Source: Planctomycetaceae bacterium (GTDB taxonomy: Bacteria > Planctomycetota > Planctomycetia > Isosphaerales > Isosphaeraceae). Taken from it: 11,763 bases of DNA. How positions within the stretch are numbered: position 1 is the stretch's first letter; the number at the start of each line of letters is the position of its first letter. The position numbers were made by a program, and so were the translations under genes. The stretch spans positions 1 to 11,763 of the forward strand of contig JAFANO010000387.1 in assembly GCA_019232645.1 (NCBI GenBank), given 5' to 3'. The notes under the pieces are model-generated. The model was not told the DNA's origin. It searched no databases and saw only the letters and a program-made list of their open reading frames with translations. Shown here one piece after another: positions 6,216-11,763 of this stretch.

Positions 6216-9200
6216 TCACCGGCTCGAGCGGGTCCCGAGCCGAGGGGGGCGGGTGGCGGTCGAGGGGGCGGGGGCATACTCGGGGCGTCGGAGCCTCGGG
6301 CGGCCCGCCATGTCGGCGGGGGGGGCCTCGCCGTATTGCTCGACCGCCTCGACCCGGAGGTCGTCGAAGTAGGCCTCGCCGTAACCGGCCAGGCCGAGGG
6401 TCACCGTGAACGCACCGTCGCAGGGCGCGCGGCGGAAGACGACCACTTTCTTGAACTTGGGGAATGCCGCGAGCGAGCGGTACTGGAGCGTCTCGCCGCC
6501 GATCGAGTCGGCGATGATCAGGCCCCCCGCCCCGGGGGGCGTGGGGTTGGCCTTGCGGACCAGGACCGAGATCCGGAGGAACTGCCCGGCCTTGACGCGG
6601 ATGGACGGCGAGCGGATCGCCGCGGCCGGGAAGTCGAGCACCGGCGGCAGGTCGTCGAGCTTGCCCCGGTCCTTCGGGTCCACCCGCATCTTGAGGACGT
6701 TCTGGTCTCGCCCCGGCTCCCTCACCACCCAGATCTTCGACGTGATCCCTTCGAAGTGGTGGCTCATGTCGATCCAGCCGGAGGCCTCGAGCGACTCGGT
6801 ATCCTCGAACGAGCCGGTCGGGACCAGGTTGCGGCCGAAGGTCCCCGTGCGCAGCCAGTCGAGCCAGATGTAGTGCTGCGGGAGGGTGTCGGCGGAGACC
6901 AGCGGGGGGCTGCACACGGGCTCGGTGACGACCTTGTAGTCGGGCGGCCGTGGCTCCTCCTTCTTGCTCTCCAGTCGGGCGCGTCGCCTGGCCTGGAGCT
7001 CGGAGTCGTCCTCGGGCGGGTTGAGGGTCTTGACCAGGGCCTCATTGGCCTTCTCCCAGTGGGCGCGCATCAGGATCCGCAGGGGGCGGCCGGCGCGTCG
7101 GGCCTCGGACCAGGCCAGCGGATAGTCCTCGCGCTCCAGCGCCTCGCGCGCCGCCTTGATCATCTCCTCCGACTTGGCGAGCAGGTCGGCCTCTTCGTTC
7201 GGCGCCGGGATGCCGGGTTGCAGCGGCGGGTTCTTCGGGTCGTCCGGGTCGAACAGCCGATGGCCATCCTCGCTCAGCCGGCCGATCGTGGCCGAGACCG
7301 ACTGGAGCCGGTGCTCGGCCTGCTCGATCGCGAGCTGGCAGGCCAGGGGCCGGACCCGCGCGATCGCCGCCTGGATCCGATCGGCCACCGCGTCGTCGGT
7401 GGTGACCAGGATCAGCGAGGTGACGCCGAAGTCGGAGACGCTGATCCGGACGCCGCCGGGGACGCGGTCGCGCTCGAGCACCCGGACGCCGCCGGGGCTG
7501 ATCTCGAACGCCTGCGCCGACTCCAGCCCCGGCACCACGACCTTCAGGTCGTTCATCGCCATCTGGGGCGGCTGATACTGCTGGGCCGCGGCGGTGTCGG
7601 CCACCAGGAGCAAGGCCCCCCGCTTGTCCCGCGTCCCGAGCACCGCGACGCGGATCGAGGGATGGGGGTCGTACTCCTTCTCGACCTGGATCCGCTGGTT
7701 GGGTGCGCTGCCCGGGGGCGGCAGGTTCGACGGGTCGGGGCGGTAGGTGTCGTAGAGCGGGATCGGGTCGGTGCTGTTGGCCAGGATCGACTCGCAGAGG
7801 TCGATCTCCTCATTCAGCAGCGCCATCTCGATCAGCAGCGGCCGGCCGGCGTCGCGGGTCAGGTCGGCGTTGCCCCGGAAGCCGATGCCGCGATAGCCGG
7901 CCCCCAGGGTCATGTAGGTCAGGACCCGGATCTGCTCGGGCAGGACCTGCGGATACCCCCAGGCCGGCGGCACGTCCTGGCCCCAGACGGCCGTCTGCAC
8001 GACGGGCGGGGGCGCCGCCGGCAGCCAGGCCCAGAACAGCCCCGTGGCGTTCGAGAGGACCGTCAGGTTGCGACGCTGCCTCAGGAATTGATAGGTGTCC
8101 AACGTCGTCTGCGTCGAGCCCCAGGCATTGGGGCGGATGCCGAAGAGGTCCAGGTTCCTGGGCAGCGTCGCGTAGAACGGCAGGTCGCCGTCGATCGTCC
8201 CGGTCGTCAGCCGGGAGAAACCGCCCTTGAGGTTGCGGAAGCCCTGGATGGTGGCGCGGATCCGCTCCAGCTCGAGGGCGCGGACCTGAGGGTCGCGCGA
8301 CCGGCCCAGGTGGTCGCCCAGGTTCCAGAACGCGACCGCGTCGCGGAACGGGTAGCTCGACGCGGCGGCGACCGTCCGCTCCGGGTCGACCGGCGCGCCC
8401 TCGGCCGTCGCGTCGAGGTCGGGCATCAACATCAGGCCGCGCGCCACGGCCTCCCGGATCCGCTCCGGGTCGGCGTCGATGCTCTCGGAGAGGACGTCGA
8501 ACCCGGCCCGGCGGAGCTTGGAGACGTCGGCCCCCGGCGCATGGATCGCCGTGAAGAACCAGTCATATTCCTGCCCGTCCTCGCCCCGCTTCCGGAGCCG
8601 GTTGCGCTCGAGCTGGATCCGGGGGACGGCGGTGCTCGGCTCCGGCCTGGGCGGCCGTGCCGCCTCGGGCGCCGGGGGCCCGCCCTCCGCGGGGCGGGAC
8701 CGCGCCTCGACCGCCTCGGCAGGGACCGGCGTCACCGTCAGCTCGTCGAGGAAGGCCTCCGAATCCCCCGCCCCGCCGAACAGGTTGACCACCAGCCGTT
8801 CCAGGTACGCCCCCTCCAGGCTCACCGGCCGTCGCGTCGAGGCCCGGAGCACCCGCGCCTGACGCTCGATCGACGGCAGCATGTGGATCAGCTCGAGCCG
8901 CTGCCAGCGGTCGACGTTGTCGTAGATCGTCCCCGGCACCAGGACGAACGACGGCTGTCCCGTGTCGGGGTCGGTGTCGGCCGGCAGCACGACCCGGCCG
9001 TAGAGCCGGACCCCTCCCCGATTCGAGCGGACGTACAGCCCCACCTTCAGGTCGTCGGTCACCGGGACCTTGGGCAGCGCATAGCTATAGAAGAAGGTGC
9101 TGCCGAGGCCGGCGACGAACTGGAACCGCTCGGACAGCTGGCCCTCGTGTGCCGCGCGGTTTGAGCGCTCGTGCGCGAGCAGGTTGACCGTGGTGTCGGT

Positions 9201-9347
9201 CTGCTCCTGCTGCCAGGCCGTCTTCGGCGACTCGAACCCGTCGCGGAGCGTTGGCGCGGGCTCGTCCGCGCCCCGGAGCGTGGCGACCGAGGCCGTGACC
9301 ACCGCGGCCGCCGTCAGCGCGGCGACCCTCTTCCAACTGCGAACCAT
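6216..9347 (-). CDS. Large predicted secreted protein, jelly-roll ends and barrel-like centre
   Basis: I do not recognise a named family. An in-frame start 27 codons upstream is possible, but ATG 9347 has AAGGAGG ten bases upstream and gives a proper signal peptide: basic RSWKR, then VAALTAAAVVTASVAT. The product is 1043 residues. Residues about 30-210 look like a beta-sandwich of carbohydrate-binding type (DDLKVGLYVRSNRGGVRLYG, later AFLDELTV). A proline-rich linker follows (about 210-240). Residues about 260-545 resemble a TIM-barrel glycosidase fold (YDWFFTAIHAPG, AFWNLGDHLG, LTYMTLGAGYRGIGFRG, MALLNEEIDL), but the usual Asn-Glu catalytic pair is not obvious. A charged helical segment spans about 650-800. 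Residues about 840-1005 form a second sandwich (NLVPTGSFEDTESLEASGW, YFDDLRVEAVE). A role in extracellular glycan handling is an inference. Confidence 0.8.
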   Translation of the reverse strand: MVRSWKRVAALTAAAVVTASVATLRGADEPAPTLRDGFESPKTAWQQEQTDTTVNLLAHERSNRAAHEGQLSERFQFVAGLGSTFFYSYALPKVPVTDDLKVGLYVRSNRGGVRLYGRVVLPADTDPDTGQPSFVLVPGTIYDNVDRWQRLELIHMLPSIERQARVLRASTRRPVSLEGAYLERLVVNLFGGAGDSEAFLDELTVTPVPAEAVEARSRPAEGGPPAPEAARPPRPEPSTAVPRIQLERNRLRKRGEDGQEYDWFFTAIHAPGADVSKLRRAGFDVLSESIDADPERIREAVARGLMLMPDLDATAEGAPVDPERTVAAASSYPFRDAVAFWNLGDHLGRSRDPQVRALELERIRATIQGFRNLKGGFSRLTTGTIDGDLPFYATLPRNLDLFGIRPNAWGSTQTTLDTYQFLRQRRNLTVLSNATGLFWAWLPAAPPPVVQTAVWGQDVPPAWGYPQVLPEQIRVLTYMTLGAGYRGIGFRGNADLTRDAGRPLLIEMALLNEEIDLCESILANSTDPIPLYDTYRPDPSNLPPPGSAPNQRIQVEKEYDPHPSIRVAVLGTRDKRGALLLVADTAAAQQYQPPQMAMNDLKVVVPGLESAQAFEISPGGVRVLERDRVPGGVRISVSDFGVTSLILVTTDDAVADRIQAAIARVRPLACQLAIEQAEHRLQSVSATIGRLSEDGHRLFDPDDPKNPPLQPGIPAPNEEADLLAKSEEMIKAAREALEREDYPLAWSEARRAGRPLRILMRAHWEKANEALVKTLNPPEDDSELQARRRARLESKKEEPRPPDYKVVTEPVCSPPLVSADTLPQHYIWLDWLRTGTFGRNLVPTGSFEDTESLEASGWIDMSHHFEGITSKIWVVREPGRDQNVLKMRVDPKDRGKLDDLPPVLDFPAAAIRSPSIRVKAGQFLRISVLVRKANPTPPGAGGLIIADSIGGETLQYRSLAAFPKFKKVVVFRRAPCDGAFTVTLGLAGYGEAYFDDLRVEAVEQYGEAPPADMAGRPRLRRPEYAPAPSTATRPPRLGTRSSR

Positions 9348-9590
9348 GGGTGCGGGACCTCCTTGTCCTCGGGCCGGCGCGACGGGACCGGCTCCCCGCC
9401 GGGGCCCCGATCCTATCGCCATCCCCACAGTACGGAAAGGGCAAACCGAGGTCGGGTCTCACGTCGGCGAGACGGCCAATTTCCCGCAGATGCTACATTT
9501 TGCCTAAAGCGACGAATTCCGATGATCTGAAGTCCTTCTCCAGAATCGCATGGTAATATTGGAGTGTTCCCTTTGTCTTGAGGTGCAACC
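9348..9590. other. Divergent intergenic region
   Basis: This region separates the minus-strand secreted-protein gene from the plus-strand coiled-coil gene, so it should hold promoters in both directions. Toward the plus-strand gene a TAATAT box lies at 9554-9559, with only a weak upstream partner. The central part (about 9480-9570) is AT-richer than its surroundings, as expected for a promoter region. No RNA gene or riboswitch fold was recognised. Confidence 0.4.
9554..9559 (+). promoter_or_regulatory. Candidate -10 box for the coiled-coil gene
   Basis: TAATAT lies 31 bases before the ATG at 9591, in the most AT-rich part of the intergenic region. No good -35 hexamer is found 16-18 bases upstream, so this is a weak call. 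Confidence 0.25.
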
Positions 9591-9878
9591 ATGAGCGTCC
9601 TTTCGTGCCGGCCGGTGCCGCCGGCGAATGACTCCCTCCCGATTGAGCTTGTGGAATTGAAGGAACGGGTCGAGGCCCTGCCACCCAAGGTCCGCGCGGA
9701 GTTGGGGCCGACGGTGGAAGAGGTCTTGGAGCAGGCCCGGTTCCGCGGCCGCATCCTCTCGGTCGCCCGCGACGCGCTGGAGCAACTGCGGCTCGACCTG
9801 GAGATGGCGCGGTTCGACCTCGACGCGACCCGCCGCGAGCGCGAGACGCTGCGCCAGCTGCTCAACAATCAGCGGTAG
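9591..9878 (+). CDS. Small coiled-coil protein of unknown function
   Basis: The product is 95 residues. GAGGTG five bases before the ATG supports the start. There is no signal peptide or membrane segment. Residues 1-15 are proline-containing and probably disordered; residues about 17-30 (LPIELVELKERVEAL) and 40-92 (VEEVLEQARFRGRILSVARD through RRERETLRQLLNNQ) are strongly helical, with leucines and alternating charges that predict coiled coils. The style resembles short leucine- and arginine-rich proteins common in Isosphaeraceae-type planctomycetes, but I cannot assign a function. It is divergent from the secreted-protein gene and convergent with the peptidase gene, so it is probably monocistronic. 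High GC at third positions supports real coding. Confidence 0.75.
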   Translation: MSVLSCRPVPPANDSLPIELVELKERVEALPPKVRAELGPTVEEVLEQARFRGRILSVARDALEQLRLDLEMARFDLDATRRERETLRQLLNNQR

Positions 9879-9891
9879 TCGGAGGGATCCC

Positions 9892-9912
9892 GCCGGCGTG
9901 CCGCGTGCCGGC
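9892..9912. terminator. Hairpin between convergent genes
   Basis: GCCGGC (9892-9897) pairs with GCCGGC (9907-9912) over a nine-base loop. It lies 14 bases past the stop of the coiled-coil gene and just beyond the stop of the peptidase gene, so it can serve both strands. No U-tract is present. Confidence 0.4.
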
Positions 9913-9913
9913 C

Positions 9914-9930
9914 CCTCAGCGTTGCTGAGG
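9914..9930. terminator. Compact hairpin overlapping the peptidase stop codon
   Basis: CCTCAGC (9914-9920) pairs perfectly with GCTGAGG (9924-9930) around a three-base GTT loop. The minus-strand stop codon (9916-9918) lies inside one arm. Together with the neighbouring hairpin it forms a dense fold at the meeting point of two convergent transcripts. Confidence 0.4.
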
Positions 9931-10899
9931 TCGGGGCTGCGCCAGCCAGGCGGTGACGACCCGGCCGACTTGCGCCAGGCTCTCGCCCGAGCACTGCTCG
10001 GGGAGGTCCCGCGCGGTGTGCCAGTAGGGGTAGTCGAAGTCGATGAGATCGATGGCGGGGATGCCCGCCTCGATGAGCGGGAGGTGGTCGTCGTTGACCG
10101 CCATCCCGATCCTGTTCCGGAAGGCGGTCGCCTTGAGCCGGCGCGCGACGCCCCAGACCTCCTGGACCAGGTTGAAGGTGAAGTTGTAGCTGTGCTGCTC
10201 CTGGTCGATCTGGAGGTTGCGGTCGCCGACCATGTCGAGCACCAGCGCCGCGACGTAGCGCGACGTCGCCCGCCGCGACCGGACCGACTCGTCATAGGCC
10301 CTGGCGAACGCCTTGGAGCCGAGGAAATATTCGCCCTCTTGGCCGTAGACCAGCTCTTCGCCGTCGAAGAGGATGAGGTCGACGCCCCAGGGCGTGGGCA
10401 GTCCGTCGAGGTGATGCGCGATCTCCATCAGCAGCGCGACCCCCGAGGCGCCGTCGTTGGCGCCGAGGAAGGGGAGCGAGCGGCGGGCGGGGTCGAGCTC
10501 CTGGTCGGGGAAGGGGCGGGTGTCGTAGTGGGCGCCGAGCACGACCCGCTGGGTCCGCTCGGGGTACCACGCGGCGATCAGGTTGGCCATCGCGACCTTC
10601 GCGCCGGTGCGGGGATCGTTGGCCTCGAACGGCTGCTCGCGGACGGCCGCGCCCATCTTCTTGAAGTGGGCGGCGACCATCGCCCGCTGGCGGGTGTTGG
10701 CGGCCGAGCCGGCCGGGCGCGGGCCGAGGCCGCAGATCGCCTTGAGGTAGCCATAGGCGCGCGCCGCGTCGATCGGGGCGGGGGCCGGCGCGGCGGCGGC
10801 CTTGGCCGGCGTGGTCCAGGATCGCGAGAGCATCGTCACACCCACTCCGGCGAGCATGCCGAGGATAATCAGGCAGGCCCAGAGACCGCGTCGCCGCAT
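9916..10899 (-). CDS. M28-family metallopeptidase, glutaminyl-cyclase-like, membrane-anchored or secreted
   Basis: From ATG 10899 (GGGGAG eight bases upstream) the product is 327 residues. A longer frame exists upstream but overlaps the Maf gene and is arginine-rich nonsense. The N-terminus MRRRGLWACLIILGMLAGVG is a membrane anchor or uncleaved signal, placing the enzyme outside the cytoplasmic membrane. The zinc-site motifs come in the M28 order: GAHYDTRPF (H124), FLGANDGASG (D149), ILFDGEELV (E181/E182), LDMVGD (D222) and YPYWHT (H294). The layout, with FDGEE followed by a loop ending in FLGSKAFA and later NDDHLPLIEAGIPAIDLID, resembles glutaminyl-peptide cyclotransferases, which convert N-terminal glutamine to pyroglutamate, as closely as aminopeptidases. 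I cannot choose between cyclase and aminopeptidase activity. It follows the Maf gene by 59 bases and is probably co-transcribed with it. Confidence 0.88.
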   Translation of the reverse strand: MRRRGLWACLIILGMLAGVGVTMLSRSWTTPAKAAAAPAPAPIDAARAYGYLKAICGLGPRPAGSAANTRQRAMVAAHFKKMGAAVREQPFEANDPRTGAKVAMANLIAAWYPERTQRVVLGAHYDTRPFPDQELDPARRSLPFLGANDGASGVALLMEIAHHLDGLPTPWGVDLILFDGEELVYGQEGEYFLGSKAFARAYDESVRSRRATSRYVAALVLDMVGDRNLQIDQEQHSYNFTFNLVQEVWGVARRLKATAFRNRIGMAVNDDHLPLIEAGIPAIDLIDFDYPYWHTARDLPEQCSGESLAQVGRVVTAWLAQPRPQQR

Positions 10900-10958
10900 C
10901 GGATCGGCTCCCCGAGGACGGTGGTCGTCGGTTCGGCCTCCATCATACGCGGCCGGCC

Positions 10959-11537
10959 TCAGCGTGTCAGGCTCGGATAGTCGGCCAGCAGCGCGGCGAG
11001 CCGCTCCATCGGCAGCCCGACGACGTTGCTGACGCTCCCCCGCGCGACCGTGAGGAACGGGTCGTTGTCCTGGACGCCGTAGGCGCCCGCCTTGCCCTCC
11101 CACCGTCCCGAGTCGAGGAAGGCGCGCCGCTCGTCGTCGCCGAGCGGCCGGAACCGGACGACGCTGACCTCGACGGCGCCGACCCACTCGCCGCGCCCGG
11201 CGTGAACGAGGCAGACGCCGGTCAGGACGTCGGTGTCGCGCCCCTCCTGGAGCCGGATCATCCGCTCGGCGTCGTCGCGATCGACCGGCTTGCCGAGGAT
11301 CTGCCCCGCGACGGCGCAGGTGGTGTCGGCCCCGAGGATCAGCCCCTTCCTCCGCCGCCGCGCCACGGCCTCCGCCTTCTCCCAGGCGAGCCGCGCGACG
11401 TAGCCGCGCGGGTCCGCCCCGGGATCGGCGTCGGGCTCCTCGACGCCCGACGGGTCGACCTCGAAGCGGTAACCCGCCTCGGCCAGCAACCGCCGGCGCC
11501 TCGGTGAGGCGCTGGCCAGGATCAAACGCGCATTCAT
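10959..11537 (-). CDS. maf: Maf-family nucleoside triphosphate pyrophosphatase
   Basis: The product is 192 residues, the normal Maf length. The start at ATG 11537 is chosen because the family motif LILASASPRRR (residues 5-15) should begin within a few residues of the start; an in-frame ATG 12 codons upstream would add an atypical leader. Other signatures are WEKA (52-55), ILGADTTCAVAGQILGKP (67-84) with the catalytic aspartate D71, LTGVCLVHAG, WEGKAGAYGVQD (146-157) and GSVSNVVGLP (167-176). The GKAGAYGVQ form is the one found in dTTP/UTP pyrophosphatases of the YhdE type, which hydrolyse non-canonical or excess nucleotides to monophosphates in the cytoplasm. No well-placed ribosome binding site is seen; GGGGG lies 13 bases upstream. 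It precedes the M28 gene in the same orientation. Confidence 0.93.
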   Translation of the reverse strand: MNARLILASASPRRRRLLAEAGYRFEVDPSGVEEPDADPGADPRGYVARLAWEKAEAVARRRRKGLILGADTTCAVAGQILGKPVDRDDAERMIRLQEGRDTDVLTGVCLVHAGRGEWVGAVEVSVVRFRPLGDDERRAFLDSGRWEGKAGAYGVQDNDPFLTVARGSVSNVVGLPMERLAALLADYPSLTR

Positions 11538-11685
11538 GTCCGAATCATGCCCCCTTCCTCGCGGCGACCGCATCCGATCGCCGCCCTCCTCCCGCCAACA
11601 AGGGCGAGCGGCCTGTCATGGGGCCTTCACGAGAGTTTTCGGAGGGCATCTCCTGCAGGTGGCGAGAGATGGGGGCGCCCAGCCG

Positions 11686-11763
11686 TCACGCCTCATCCAG
11701 CCCGTTCAGCCCGCCCTCGGGGATATCGGCGATCTGAAGGATGGTCTCCGGGACCCGGCTCAA
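11686..11763 (-). CDS. C-terminal end of an unrecognised gene
   Basis: The last 78 bases read, on the minus strand, as 25 residues ending LQIADIPEGGLNGLDEA and a TGA stop. The frame is open to the window edge, third positions are GC-rich, and the residue composition is protein-like (acidic, hydrophobic alternation), so I take it as a real C-terminus. I do not recognise the family. It would lie 148 bases upstream of the Maf gene in the same direction. Confidence 0.45.
   Translation of the reverse strand: MSRVPETILQIADIPEGGLNGLDEA

Noticed and set aside
6123..9164. A plus-strand open frame of about 1013 codons opposite the secreted-protein gene
   Set aside because: It is arginine-, glycine- and proline-rich with no fold-like pattern, as expected for the antisense of a GC-rich gene with strong third-position bias. 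The minus strand has the signal peptide, ribosome binding site and recognisable domains.
9898..10980. A plus-strand frame of about 360 codons opposite the M28 peptidase
   Set aside because: It has valine-, glycine- and arginine-rich antisense composition, while all zinc-site motifs lie on the minus strand.
10900..11187. N-terminal extension of the M28 peptidase by 96 codons
   Set aside because: The extension overlaps the Maf gene, is a low-complexity arginine/alanine run, and the signal-anchor sequence with a ribosome binding site begins at 10899.

Overview
The window comes from a GC-rich bacterium. Gene content points to a planctomycete, most likely Isosphaeraceae-like: a PilM-like start, a long secreted protein of unknown family, an M28 peptidase resembling glutaminyl cyclases, and a short leucine/arginine-rich coiled-coil protein. 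This placement rests on recognition of family style, not on a marker gene. No rRNA, tRNA or CRISPR array was seen.

Left edge (1-710): the first 16 codons of a PilM-like gene leave the window on the minus strand. A gene-poor stretch with a candidate promoter follows. Next is a small plus-strand DUF6166 gene whose conserved core is intact but whose C-terminus has been replaced. A hairpin at its stop codon also faces the end of the next, oppositely oriented gene.

Accessory block (750-5917, all minus strand): in transcription order this holds an IS1380-family transposase, an epoxide-hydrolase-type alpha/beta hydrolase, a broken short-chain dehydrogenase (SDR), an NmrA-family protein of visibly lower GC, the C-terminal stub of an ISL3-like transposase, and a second, GC-rich NmrA-family protein. 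Hydrolase, SDR and NmrA proteins are all small-molecule redox or detoxification enzymes. With an IS at one end, a transposase stub inside and a decayed gene, the block looks like a horizontally assembled and partly eroded metabolic cassette.

Right part (6216-11763): a large predicted secreted protein (minus) is separated by about 240 bases from a divergently transcribed coiled-coil protein (plus). The latter converges on an M28-family peptidase (minus) through two hairpins. Upstream of the peptidase, probably in the same transcription unit, is a Maf-type nucleotide pyrophosphatase. The window ends inside the C-terminus of an unrecognised minus-strand gene.

I do not see a convincing new multi-gene system such as a defence island or biosynthetic cluster. 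The items most worth a second look are the eroded hydrolase/SDR/NmrA cassette, the altered DUF6166 gene, and the large secreted protein with a barrel-like central domain.
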